DNA of 64,000 nucleotides from Bradyrhizobium sp. NFR13 (GTDB lineage Bacteria > Pseudomonadota > Alphaproteobacteria > Rhizobiales > Xanthobacteraceae): the NCBI RefSeq assembly GCF_900114605.1, contig NZ_FOTP01000003.1, positions 248,001 to 312,000 on the forward strand, written 5' to 3'. Below are positions 53,100 to 61,513 of this stretch, in pieces; positions within the stretch are counted from its first letter, which is position 1; the number at the start of each line of letters is the position of its first letter. A program made the translations under genes and the position numbers. The notes under the pieces were generated by a model. That model was not told the DNA's origin, did no database searches, and saw only the letters and a program-made list of their open reading frames with translations.

Positions 53100-54080
53100 A
53101 TGACGATCCCGGCAACGCTCGACACCCGATCTCCATCCCTGTCGCCCGATGCGTTGGCTTTGCTCGGCCGGCTCATTCTGATCGTGCTGATCGCGGGCGC
53201 GCTAACCGCGGTCGATCCCGGCTTCGCCTCGGTGAGCAATCTTCTGAACATGCTGCGGCAGGCGAGCCTGCTATTTCTCGTCGCGTCCGGCCTCACGCTC
53301 GTCATCATCGGAGGCGGCCTCGACCTGTCGGTCGGCTCGAATCTGACGCTGTCGGCCTGTCTTGCGGCAGCCGCGATCAAGACTACCGGCAATCCGTGGT
53401 ACGGCGTCGCAGTCGCCGTCACCAGCGGCACGCTCATCGGTTTTACCAATGGGCTGATGATCAACCGTTTGCGGCTGCCGCCCTTTCTCGCCACGTTCGG
53501 CATGTTATGGGTCGCACAAGGTGCCGCCTACTGGTTCATGGCGGGACAGACGATCTATGGCATGCCGATGTCGTTCCGCTACTTCGGCACAGGTTTTTTC
53601 CTTGGCGTGCCGCTGCCGATCTGGATCACTCTCGTGGTCTGCGTCGTCTGCAGCATTATCCTGCACCGCACGACCTTCGGCCGTGAAGCGTATTTCATGG
53701 GCGCAAACCAGACCGCGGCGCTTCTCTCGGGCATTGCCGTGGAGCGCCGACGGCTGCTGCTCTACGTGCTCAGCGGCCTGACTGCCGGCATCGCGGCCCT
53801 GGTCTATCTGGCGCGCCTCAATGCCGCCGAACCGGGCATCGGCGAACCCTTGCTGCTCCCCGCGATCGCGGCCGTGCTCGTCGGCGGCACATCCTTGTTC
53901 GGTGGCAGCGGAAACATCGTTGGCACTGTGCTTGGCGCCATCCTGCTCACCATCATCGTCAACGGGCTCAATCTGCTCAACGTCGCCGCCACCTGGCATC
54001 CCTTCGTCAACGGCGCCGTCGTCCTCATCGCCATCCTCGCGGACTTCATCGTCAGTCGGCGCCGGTCGGAGAGCGGATAG
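53100..54080 (+). CDS. Ribose-type ABC transporter permease 2 (unit B)
   Basis: 326 residues. LRQASLLFLVASGLTLVIIG and GGGLDLSVGSNLTLSACLAA (about residues 55-85), GGTSLFGGSGNIVGTVLGA near 265. Corresponds to the unit A permease at 38780-39754. It starts 5 bp after the preceding stop. Confidence 0.92.
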   Translation: MTIPATLDTRSPSLSPDALALLGRLILIVLIAGALTAVDPGFASVSNLLNMLRQASLLFLVASGLTLVIIGGGLDLSVGSNLTLSACLAAAAIKTTGNPWYGVAVAVTSGTLIGFTNGLMINRLRLPPFLATFGMLWVAQGAAYWFMAGQTIYGMPMSFRYFGTGFFLGVPLPIWITLVVCVVCSIILHRTTFGREAYFMGANQTAALLSGIAVERRRLLLYVLSGLTAGIAALVYLARLNAAEPGIGEPLLLPAIAAVLVGGTSLFGGSGNIVGTVLGAILLTIIVNGLNLLNVAATWHPFVNGAVVLIAILADFIVSRRRSESG

Positions 54081-54134
54081 GTCCGGCATCACACCTCACC
54101 ACCGTCTCGTCATCCACAACCAAAAGGGGCCACC

Positions 54135-55109
54135 ATGCGAACCACCAGACCACGTCGATGCGTCCTCGCTGCAATCATTTGCAGCACGTTGTCCAGTCCG
54201 GCTGCGTGGGCCGATGGTGAAGTAATTGCAGCCTTCACCAAAAACCAGGTGGACCCGCATTTCGAGGGCGTGCGCGCCGGCGTAGCGCAGATGGCGCAAC
54301 GGATGAACGCGACGGTCAAGAACTACACGCCGACCAAGCCGAACAACATCACCGAAGGCATGTCACAGCTCGAAGACGTCGGCGTCACCAAGCCGAATCT
54401 GATGCTGTTCATGCCGATCGATGCCAAGGCCCAGTTGCCAACGATCAAGCGCCTGATCGATTCCGGTCTGCCGATCATCAACTACAATGACCGTGGCGGC
54501 GACGCGCCGTTCCTGTCTTTCATCGGCCAGGACGATTACAAGCTCGGCTATGATATCGCCAAGACCCTGTTCGACCACCTCGGCGGCAAGGGCAATGTGG
54601 TGATCCTCGAAGGCGTCAAGGGCTCCACGACCGGTGACGAACGCAAGCGCGGCTTCGACGCTGCGGCCAAGGACTATCCGAATATCAAGATACTGGCCTC
54701 GCAGCCCACAAACTTCCAGCGCCTGCTCGGCATGCAGACAATGGAAAACCTGATCCAGCAGTTCAGCACCATCGACGGCGTGATCGCCGCTGCCGACGCG
54801 TCGGCGCTCGGCGCCATCGAGGCACTCAATGCCGCCGGTCGCAAGAACGTCGCTGTGGTATCGATCAACGGCGTTCCGGAGGCCGTCGAAGCCGTGAAAG
54901 CGGGCAGCCTACTGGCGATCGCCGAGTTTGACGGCTTCAAGATCGGCTGCGTCGCCACTGCAGTCGGCCTCAACGCCATTCGTGGCCAGAGCGCACCGAA
55001 GCAGGTCACAATTCCAGGCGCGATCATCACCAAGGCGAACTACGCGCCGTGGCTCATCCCCTACAAGGATCGTACCTGCCCGACACCCGACGCCTATATC
55101 GCGAAATAA
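54135..55109 (+). CDS. Ribose-type ABC transporter substrate-binding protein (unit B)
   Basis: 324 residues with a signal peptide (CVLAAIICSTLSSPAAWA, cut near residue 26). RbsB-like fold: VIAAFTKNQVDPHFEGVRAG, PIINYNDRGGDAPFLSFIGQ, VVILEGVKGSTTGDERKRG and AAADASALGAIEALNAAG. Paralogue of 37772-38743. Periplasmic ligand receptor for the unit B importer; ligand unknown. It is the last gene of the operon, closed by a terminator. Confidence 0.92.
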   Translation: MRTTRPRRCVLAAIICSTLSSPAAWADGEVIAAFTKNQVDPHFEGVRAGVAQMAQRMNATVKNYTPTKPNNITEGMSQLEDVGVTKPNLMLFMPIDAKAQLPTIKRLIDSGLPIINYNDRGGDAPFLSFIGQDDYKLGYDIAKTLFDHLGGKGNVVILEGVKGSTTGDERKRGFDAAAKDYPNIKILASQPTNFQRLLGMQTMENLIQQFSTIDGVIAAADASALGAIEALNAAGRKNVAVVSINGVPEAVEAVKAGSLLAIAEFDGFKIGCVATAVGLNAIRGQSAPKQVTIPGAIITKANYAPWLIPYKDRTCPTPDAYIAK

Positions 55110-55113
55110 TGCC

Positions 55114-55155
55114 AGCGGGCCTGCGGACGCATCGCGTGCTGCAGGCCCGCTTTTT
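55114..55155 (+). terminator. Bidirectional terminator between unit B and unit C
   Basis: AGCGGGCCTGC (55114-55124) pairs with GCAGGCCCGCT (55141-55151) across a 16-base loop, then TTTTC. It separates the convergent unit B and unit C operons. The T-run is on the plus side. Confidence 0.85.
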
Positions 55156-55156
55156 C

Positions 55157-56125
55157 TTACTTGGCCGCCCCGTCCGTCGACATCGCGACGAGCTTTCCGT
55201 AACGCTCCGCATCGCTGCGCAGCTCCGTCTCGAAGGCCTCAGGCGTCGAGCTGGTGATGGTGACGCCCTGGGCCGCATACTGCTGGATCAGTGCGGGATC
55301 GGTCAGCAATTCGGCGAGATCTTTCGCGATCTGGCTGATGATGGGCTTAGGTGTCGCGGCCGCGGCGAGCATGCCGAACCAGCTGTCATAGGCGAAGTCC
55401 GGCAGGCCGGCCTCGGCGAAGGTTGGCACGTCGGGCAGCTGCGGCAGGCGCGCCTTGCCGGTGACGGCCAGCGCCCGCAGCTTGCCGGACTGGATCAAAT
55501 CGCCGCCGACATTGAAGAAGGTGAAGGCCATGTTGGTGTCGCCGCGCATGACGCTGATCTGGGATTCCGGCTGCCCGCGATGTGGGATCAGCACCATCTT
55601 GGTGCCGGTGAGGCTCTTGAACAGTTCGGCGGCGATGCCGGTCGATGAGCCGACACCCGCAGAACTGTAGCTCAAGCTATCCGGCTTCGCTTTCGCTGCG
55701 GCGATGAAATCGGCGAGCGTCTTGAACGGCGAGTCGGGCGGTACGATCAAGATCACGGCGGTGGTCGCGACGCGGCTGATGGCGGCAAAATCCTTGATCG
55801 GGTCGAAGTTGAGGCCCTTGTTGACCACGCCGACCACGCTATGGCCGTTTGAGGTCAACATGATCTGCGAACCGTCGGAGGGTCCCTTGGCAATGCTGCT
55901 GACGCCTGCGATTCCAGGCCGGTTCTCGACAATGACCTGCTGCTTCCATTTCGCAGTAAGCTTCTCGGCCACGGTGCGCGCGAGAATGTCGGTCATGCTG
56001 CCGCCGGAAAACGGCACCACGATGCGGATGAGTTGGTTCGGATAAGTCTGTGCGACGGCCCCGGTGCCCATCAACGCCGTCGTCGCGGCAAGGCCAGAGC
56101 CGATCATAAACTGGCGGCGATCCAT
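55157..56125 (-). CDS. TctC/Bug-family tripartite tricarboxylate-type binding protein
   Basis: 322 residues. The N-terminus MDRRQFMIGSGLAATTALMG carries a twin-arginine-like start and a hydrophobic signal. Mature words: YPNQLIRIVVPFSGGSMTDI (about residues 28-47), VIVENRPGIAGVSS, GSQIMLTSNGHSVV and PHRGQPESQISVMRGD are typical of Bug proteins. It binds a carboxylate in the periplasm. No tctA/tctB permease genes are adjacent, so it is an orphan receptor that may work with a remote permease or in signalling. Last gene of unit C. Confidence 0.9.
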   Translation of the reverse strand: MDRRQFMIGSGLAATTALMGTGAVAQTYPNQLIRIVVPFSGGSMTDILARTVAEKLTAKWKQQVIVENRPGIAGVSSIAKGPSDGSQIMLTSNGHSVVGVVNKGLNFDPIKDFAAISRVATTAVILIVPPDSPFKTLADFIAAAKAKPDSLSYSSAGVGSSTGIAAELFKSLTGTKMVLIPHRGQPESQISVMRGDTNMAFTFFNVGGDLIQSGKLRALAVTGKARLPQLPDVPTFAEAGLPDFAYDSWFGMLAAAATPKPIISQIAKDLAELLTDPALIQQYAAQGVTITSSTPEAFETELRSDAERYGKLVAMSTDGAAK

Positions 56126-56158
56126 GTGTTTCTCCCTGAAGTATCAAATGCCGGGCTT

Positions 56159-56509
56159 TCAGCCTCTTGCGGTGTTGGGCAGTGGCATTGCGAGCAATAC
56201 TACTGCCGATCGTTTCGTCTCATTGCGCAAGGCGCGCGTCTCGTTCGGCGCGATGCGGCAGGAATCCCAGGTACCGAGGGTGGCGATGCCATCGGGCGTC
56301 TCGAATGTGACCTCGCCTTCGAGGACCACATAGAATTTCTCTTCCGGCGAGGCCGAGGGCGTGATGCCGCCGCCCGGCAGGATCTGGCTCATCCCGAGCC
56401 ACATGACGTCGCCCGGCCCGGCGTCGCGGCCCTGCAGGCGGAACATCCGCATGTCATTGTGGCCGGGAGCCTCATAGCGCGGGGCATCGTTCAGGCGGAC
56501 GACATGCAT
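56159..56509 (-). CDS. Single cupin-domain protein
   Basis: 116 residues from the ATG at 56509, 4 bp after the stop of the upstream oxidoreductase gene. Cupin motif 1 is GGGITPSASPEEKFYVVLEG (about residues 47-66), in which the usual first two His are replaced by Pro/Ser/Ala; motif 2 is GTWDSCRIAPNETRALRNET. The metal site is therefore poorly conserved. Similar small cupins occur in aromatic and dicarboxylate operons as isomerases or regulators; none is proven here. Confidence 0.75.
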   Translation of the reverse strand: MHVVRLNDAPRYEAPGHNDMRMFRLQGRDAGPGDVMWLGMSQILPGGGITPSASPEEKFYVVLEGEVTFETPDGIATLGTWDSCRIAPNETRALRNETKRSAVVLLAMPLPNTARG

Positions 56510-56513
56510 GGCT

Positions 56514-57533
56514 TCACCCGTTCGGCTGAAAAACGAGACGGTCGCGCGAGGAGCCGAGCACGGCGACATAGGCTTCCGCGGCGCGCTCCAGCGGGTAAAT
56601 CGCGTCCGGCTTGATCGGAAACGGTTTCAACGCACCGCTGGCGAAACCCGGCACCAGCTCACGCAGGATCTCGCCGGCTTCAGGCGATGTCAGCGATAGC
56701 GAGTCGACGCCGAAGTAAGTGTGCTTGCCGCGGTAGAAGGCGAAGATATCGAACGGCACGGTGGCCTTGGTAGAGGCAATGAAGATCTGGCGGCCGAGAT
56801 GCGCGAGCGATTTCGTGCCGGCGTCGTAATAGGGTTCGCCGACGGTATTGTAGACGATGTCCACGCCCTTGCCGCCGGTGAGTTCGCGCACTGTCGCTGC
56901 GACGTCGTTGCGGCAAGAATCGATGACCGTCACCTCACCATGGGCATGGCCGGCATATGGTTCGTCTTTACGGACAACGCCGATCACGCGGGCGCCCTGC
57001 CATGATGCGATCTGCGTCGCCGCCTGCCCAACCTTGCCGTTGAGGCCGAGGATTAACACCGTCTCGCCGGGTTTCGGCATGCCGCTGCGGCGAAAACCCT
57101 CTTGCGCGGTGACGAAGGGCACACCGATTCCGGCGGCCTCGGCGAGGCTGATATTTGCCGGCTTCTCGACCAGCGCGGACGCCTCGACGACCAGATGCGT
57201 GGCATGGGTGCCGTCGCGGCCGATCCCGAGCTGGCCGGACGAGCCAAATACTTCCTTGCCGATCAGATCGGCCGGGCCTTCGATCACGACGCCGGCGAAG
57301 TCACGACCGGGCGTACGCGGAAATACGGCATGCGGCATCAGGCCGAGCGTCGCCTTGGCGTCCGACGGATTGATCGCAGCAGCCTTGATCTCGACCAGCG
57401 CATCGCCCGGCCTTGTGCAGGCGAGTGTGTGCTGCTCGATGCCGAGCACCACATTCTCGATGCGATCGGCCTTGGCGGCGACCCGCAGGCATGTTGCGAT
57501 GACGCTGGCGGAAGTCCTTGCGGCGGCAGTCAT
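56514..57533 (-). CDS. Zinc-type/quinone-type MDR oxidoreductase
   Basis: 339 residues from the ATG at 57533 (MTAAARTSAS). MDR fold: GDALVEIKAAAINPSDAKAT (about residues 43-62), PRTPGRDFAGVVIEG, and nucleotide site LILGLNGKVGQAATQIASWQ (about 160-179). No zinc-ligand Cys/His set was seen, so it is the quinone oxidoreductase type that uses NADPH. It may reduce a quinone or enone formed from hydroxyquinol. It follows the BKACE gene by 19 bp. Confidence 0.85.
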   Translation of the reverse strand: MTAAARTSASVIATCLRVAAKADRIENVVLGIEQHTLACTRPGDALVEIKAAAINPSDAKATLGLMPHAVFPRTPGRDFAGVVIEGPADLIGKEVFGSSGQLGIGRDGTHATHLVVEASALVEKPANISLAEAAGIGVPFVTAQEGFRRSGMPKPGETVLILGLNGKVGQAATQIASWQGARVIGVVRKDEPYAGHAHGEVTVIDSCRNDVAATVRELTGGKGVDIVYNTVGEPYYDAGTKSLAHLGRQIFIASTKATVPFDIFAFYRGKHTYFGVDSLSLTSPEAGEILRELVPGFASGALKPFPIKPDAIYPLERAAEAYVAVLGSSRDRLVFQPNG

Positions 57534-57552
57534 GTCAATCCTCGAATGCTGG

Positions 57553-58446
57553 TTATGCGGCGCTCGGCAAACCGAACAATGCGCGCGCCTCGGCAGGCGT
57601 CGCGATCTGTGCGCCAAGTTCCTCGATGATACGGCGCGCCTTCTCCACCATCACGGCGTTCGATGGCGCCAATACGCCGCGGCCGAGCATCACCGCATCT
57701 TCCAGGCCGGTGCGGGCATGGCCGCCGGCGAGGACCGACTGCGCCACCATGGGAAATGTGGAGCGGCCGATGCCAATGGCCGTGAAATGCGCATCCCGCG
57801 GCAGCAGGCCCCGCGCATACAGCACCGTTTCCGGCGACGGCTGGAATCCGTATTTCACGCCCATCACGAAGGAGGTGAGCGCCGGGCCGCTGAGTGTTCC
57901 ATCAGCGAGAAGATCGTGCAGCAGCGCGATATCGCCGGAATCGAACAGTTCGATCTCGGGTTTCACGCCGGCCTCGCGGATGACCTTCGCCATGCGGCGC
58001 ACGTTGCCGGGGGTGTTGATCACCACCTGCCCACCGGAATTCATGGTGTTGAGGTCGAGCGTACAGATGTCCGGCTTCAGCGCCGTGATATGGGCGACGC
58101 GTTCTTCCGGATTCATCAGCGTGGTGCCCGCGGCGGCGACCTTGGGGTCATCCTGCGACGGCACAAAGCGACCACCGGGGCCGGTGGTAATGTTGAGAAC
58201 CAGGTTGCGATTACGCGCGCGAATGCGCGCCACGACGTCCTGATAATATTCAAGCTTCATGGAGGGCGCGCCAGTGCCGGGCTCTCGCACATGGATATGC
58301 GCGACCGCCGCACCGGCTTCTGCGGCGCCGAGGCAGGCGTCGGCGATTTCTTCGGGCGTGATCGGCAGATGCGGGGTCTGGTCCGGCCGCGTCAGATTGC
58401 CGGTGACGGCACAAGTGATGACGATCTTGTCGAGCATCGGGCGCAT
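57553..58446 (-). CDS. Beta-keto acid cleavage enzyme (BKACE), unit C
   Basis: 297 residues from the ATG at 58446, preceded by AAGGAGAG. BKACE (DUF849) signatures: KIVITCAVTGNLTRPDQTPH, PITPEEIADACLGAAEAGAA, the zinc site HIHVREPGTG (His50, His52) and SMKLEYYQDVVARIR. The family condenses a beta-keto acid with acetyl-CoA to give acetoacetate and a new acyl-CoA; some members act on 3-oxoadipate. In this ring-cleavage setting 3-oxoadipate is the natural candidate: with acetyl-CoA it would give succinyl-CoA and acetoacetate. Confidence 0.92.
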   Translation of the reverse strand: MRPMLDKIVITCAVTGNLTRPDQTPHLPITPEEIADACLGAAEAGAAVAHIHVREPGTGAPSMKLEYYQDVVARIRARNRNLVLNITTGPGGRFVPSQDDPKVAAAGTTLMNPEERVAHITALKPDICTLDLNTMNSGGQVVINTPGNVRRMAKVIREAGVKPEIELFDSGDIALLHDLLADGTLSGPALTSFVMGVKYGFQPSPETVLYARGLLPRDAHFTAIGIGRSTFPMVAQSVLAGGHARTGLEDAVMLGRGVLAPSNAVMVEKARRIIEELGAQIATPAEARALFGLPSAA

Positions 58447-58456
58447 CAATCTCTCC

Positions 58457-59203
58457 TTACAACGCCCGGCCGCCGTCAACGACGATCAGCGAGCCGGTGG
58501 AATAGGTCAGGTGCGTGGCGCAGGCCGCGATTGCGCGGCCGACATCCTCGGCCGTCGCAACACGCTTGAGCGGAATGGTCCCCGCGACCTTATCAAGCGC
58601 GGCCGCATCGCGGCCCGGCACAAAGTCAGTGGCCACCACGCCCGGCGACACCGCCATCACGCGCACCACCGGCGCCAATGCCCGCGCGAGCGACTTGGTC
58701 ATGGTGTCGATGCCGGCCTTGATCGCCGCGTAAGCCAGATTGGAGCCGACGCCATTCAGCCCCGCAATCGAGGATACGTTGACGATGAGCCCATCGCCGC
58801 TCGCCTTGAGCAGCGGCGCGAAAGCACGGATGGCTGCAAATTGGCCGCGCCAGTTCACCTTGAACATATCGTCGATGAACTCGTCGGTCAGCGCGTCGAG
58901 ATCGCCGATCGGAATCGGTTTCGTGTAGCCTGCGGTATTGACGAGAATATCGCAGCGACCGAACGCTCGCTCCACCTCGCCGGCAAGCGCCTTAAGCGTT
59001 GCACTGTCTTCGACGACCGCGCGTCTGGCGAGATGGCCCTCGCCCGGAAGGCTGGCCAGCAATGCGTTGGCAGCTGCCTCGCCGGAGCGCCAGGTCACGA
59101 CGACATGGGCGCCTTCGGCGGCCAAGGCTTGCGCGGCCGCGGCGCCGATGCCGCCCGAACCGCCGATCACCACGGCTACCTTGTTCATGAGAGTATCCGA
59201 CAT
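58457..59203 (-). CDS. SDR family oxidoreductase, unit C
   Basis: 248 residues from the ATG at 59203 (MSDTLMNKV), 7 bp after the dioxygenase stop; the ATG at 59188 would trim five residues. SDR words: VVIGGSGGIGAAAAQALAAE (about residues 10-29), LVNTAGYTKPI (NAG variant NTAG), VSSIAGLNGVG and YAAIKAGIDTM with catalytic Tyr/Lys, and RVMAVSPGVVATDF. Ends GSLIVVDGGRAL. Substrate unknown; ring or side-chain ketone reduction is possible. Confidence 0.87.
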   Translation of the reverse strand: MSDTLMNKVAVVIGGSGGIGAAAAQALAAEGAHVVVTWRSGEAAANALLASLPGEGHLARRAVVEDSATLKALAGEVERAFGRCDILVNTAGYTKPIPIGDLDALTDEFIDDMFKVNWRGQFAAIRAFAPLLKASGDGLIVNVSSIAGLNGVGSNLAYAAIKAGIDTMTKSLARALAPVVRVMAVSPGVVATDFVPGRDAAALDKVAGTIPLKRVATAEDVGRAIAACATHLTYSTGSLIVVDGGRAL

Positions 59204-59210
59204 CGACAGC

Positions 59211-60101
59211 TCACTTGATGGGAGGATGCGGGAGCACGGCCTCGCCAGGCTCCATGACGAACGTGTAGTTAAGGCTGAACCATTCGCCCGTAACATCCGG
59301 TGCTGGCGGCGCGCCTTCGCCCTTGCGGAAATCGCCGATCAGCGCGCGCGTCACGCCGAATACGACGTCGCTCTCCAGATGTTCGTCGTCATCGACAAAG
59401 ATCTGCGTGATCAGCGTCTTGAAGCCTGGCCTGAAGGCAAGCACATGCAGATGCGCCGGCCGGAACGGATGCCGGCGCTGCGCGGCCAGCATCTCCCCGG
59501 TCGGACCATGGGTCGGCACCGGATAGCCAGCAGGCTTGACCGAGCGGAACGCGAAGCGGCCGTTCGCATCGGTCTCAAACACGCCGCGCAAATTCATGTC
59601 AGCCTGACCCGCGTCCTGGTTTTCGTACATTCCCGATGGCGAGGCCTGCCAGACATCAACGCTGACACCCGGGAGCGGCGCTCCCAGTGCGTCGGCGATG
59701 CGGCAATCGACGAACAGTGGCGCACCGGGCGTCGGCGAACGCAAGATCGAGGCACCATTCTCCACGCGCGGAGCGTTCGCCCGCCAGAACGGCCCTAGCA
59801 AAGCTGCGGCGGTCTCGCTCGCGCCATCCTGGCCGTTGTTCAACAGGCAGACCAATGTCGAGAGCCCGACTGCATCGCTGAACAACACGCCCTCGTTATG
59901 GGTGTCGTTTGTCGCCTGGCCGATGCGGTTCAGGAAATCGATAGCAAACTCGAATTCCGCCTCGGTCAGCCGAACCTCGCGGGCAAATTCGTGCAGATGA
60001 CGAACGAAAGTGGCCATGACCGTGCGCAACCGCTCGTTCGGCGCACCGCTCATGGCGGCAAGCACAACGTCGGTCACATCCTCCTGACGCGTGATGATCA
60101 T
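59211..60101 (-). CDS. Hydroxyquinol 1,2-dioxygenase-like intradiol dioxygenase, unit C
   Basis: 296 residues from the ATG at 60101 with GAGGGAG upstream; the longer ORF to 60191 runs through the operator and is not used. N-terminal helical domain (MATFVRHLHEFAREVRLTEA) and catalytic sandwich with Fe(III) ligands Tyr in PSGMYENQD, Tyr in AGYPVPTHGPTG, and both His in HPFRPAHLHVLAF. Same subfamily as 43686-44570 but clearly diverged. First gene of unit C, divergent from a LacI gene. It may act on hydroxyquinol or a substituted analogue. Confidence 0.92.
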   Translation of the reverse strand: MIITRQEDVTDVVLAAMSGAPNERLRTVMATFVRHLHEFAREVRLTEAEFEFAIDFLNRIGQATNDTHNEGVLFSDAVGLSTLVCLLNNGQDGASETAAALLGPFWRANAPRVENGASILRSPTPGAPLFVDCRIADALGAPLPGVSVDVWQASPSGMYENQDAGQADMNLRGVFETDANGRFAFRSVKPAGYPVPTHGPTGEMLAAQRRHPFRPAHLHVLAFRPGFKTLITQIFVDDDEHLESDVVFGVTRALIGDFRKGEGAPPAPDVTGEWFSLNYTFVMEPGEAVLPHPPIK

Positions 60102-60140
60102 CGACACTCCCTCACATTGCGATTTTTTGGCTGTCCACGC

Positions 60141-60179
60141 TGCGCAATCGATTGCACATTTAGTGCAATCGATTGCGCA
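60141..60179. promoter_or_regulatory. Paired LacI operators upstream of unit C
   Basis: The 12-bp perfect palindrome GCAATCGATTGC, with a CG centre, occurs at 60144-60155 and 60165-60176, 21 bp apart. The surrounding bases extend this into a near-perfect 39-bp inverted repeat (TGCGCAATCGATTGCAC and its complement). It lies between the dioxygenase gene and its divergent LacI gene, overlapping the latter's expected promoter. Confidence 0.85.
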
Positions 60180-60217
60180 AGTCAACCGCACCAGCTAGTT
60201 TGGAGATCGTGGCAGGG

Positions 60218-61237
60218 ATGACGACAATCAAAGATGTGGCGCGCGAGGTGGGAGTGCACCCCTCCACCGTGTCGCGCGCGCTCGACCCTGCCCGCCGCGG
60301 ACGGATCGGCGAGCCGGTCGTGCGCCGGATTCTGGAAGCAGCGGAGCGGCTGGGTTACCGTCCGGACACGGTGGCCGCGAGTCTGCGCAGTGGCCGTTCG
60401 AACATGGTCGGCATCATCGTCCCGGACATCGCGAACCCCGTCTTCTCGCCGATCATCGGCGGCCTCGAAGACGTGCTATCGGCGCGCGGCTACGCGCTGA
60501 TTGTCGCCGACCCGCAACCGCAACGGACGGGCACCGACGACATCGTTCAACGGCTCGTGGCGCGCCGCGTGGATGGCCTCGTGCTGGCGAATGTCGCGCT
60601 CAAGGATAATTCGATCGAGCGTTGTCTGAGTTGGAAAGTCCCTGTCGTGCTTGTCAATCGCGCGGAGGCTGAGGCGCGTGTGCCTTCGGTGGTCTCGGAC
60701 GATGTGGCCGGCATGCGGCTCGCGGTTGCGCATCTTCTCGAGCTTGGACATCGTCACATCCTCCACCTCGCCGGCCCGCAAATGCTATCGACCGGATCGC
60801 TTCGCCGCCGCGGTTTCTTGGAGGCAATGCACGAAGCCGGTTTCGCGCCGGCCGACAATGATATCGAAGAGGCTGAAGCCTTCACGCGCGAGGCAGGACA
60901 CGCTGCCGCACTCAGACTGCTCGCACGACAGCCTGAGGCCACCGCCATCGTCGCAGCCAACGATCTCCTCGCGCTCGGCATCTATGAAGCGTTGCGCGAA
61001 ACGGGCCGGCGATGTCCGGAAGATCTGTCAGTGATCGGTCACAACGACATGCCGCTGGTGGATCTGGTGGATCCGCCGCTATCCACGATCCGCATCAGCC
61101 ACCGCGAGATGGGTGAACAGACCGGCCAACTCATGCTCGACCTGATCGAAGGCGTCCGCGGCGATGTGCCTTATGTCGTTACAGCGCCCCTGCTCGTCGT
61201 GCGCCGCTCGACACAGCCACCAAGGATCTCGCGATAA
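60218..61237 (+). CDS. LacI-family transcriptional regulator (unit C)
   Basis: 339 residues from the ATG at 60218; an in-frame TTG at 60173 falls inside the operator and is rejected. HTH: TIKDVAREVGVHPSTVSRAL (about residues 3-22), hinge LGYRPDTVAASLRSGRSN, and effector domain GIIVPDIANPVFSPIIGGLE, HLAGPQMLSTGSLRRRG, GHNDMPLVDL. Paralogue of the unit A LacI (same AGPQ-STG words). Faces the unit C operon across the palindromes. Confidence 0.93.
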   Translation: MTTIKDVAREVGVHPSTVSRALDPARRGRIGEPVVRRILEAAERLGYRPDTVAASLRSGRSNMVGIIVPDIANPVFSPIIGGLEDVLSARGYALIVADPQPQRTGTDDIVQRLVARRVDGLVLANVALKDNSIERCLSWKVPVVLVNRAEAEARVPSVVSDDVAGMRLAVAHLLELGHRHILHLAGPQMLSTGSLRRRGFLEAMHEAGFAPADNDIEEAEAFTREAGHAAALRLLARQPEATAIVAANDLLALGIYEALRETGRRCPEDLSVIGHNDMPLVDLVDPPLSTIRISHREMGEQTGQLMLDLIEGVRGDVPYVVTAPLLVVRRSTQPPRISR

Positions 61238-61513
61238 GCCGGGATCTCAGCGATTGAGCCAATGTGATTGGTTTGCCCCCGCTTCGACCGAGGGTGGACT
61301 CGCATATCGGCAAGCAAAGCTCGAGCTTCGTTATCGATTCGGCCAGATGCAGAAGCAGCTGCGCGCAAAGGATAACAAGCAAGTGATCAGACTGGAACGA
61401 GTTGCATGACAGGTCTGACGTCATATGGGATGCATTGACCATTGATCTGCAGTAACTCGGCACTCTACATTCCACACGATGAAGCTGGGCGGTTCCCACG
61501 CTAGGGAACCAAG
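61238..61513. other. Intergenic DNA, nothing identified
   Basis: This 276-bp spacer after the LacI gene has no convincing frame or RNA gene. It probably holds the promoter of the small plus-strand gene that follows. Confidence 0.4.

Noticed and set aside
56857-58569. 570-codon plus-strand frame opposite the oxidoreductase and BKACE
   Set aside because: Shadow of two real genes; Arg/Ser/Thr-rich text without domains.
60173-60217. Upstream TTG start for the unit C LacI gene
   Set aside because: It lies inside the operator palindrome; ATG 60218 begins exactly at the LacI HTH.
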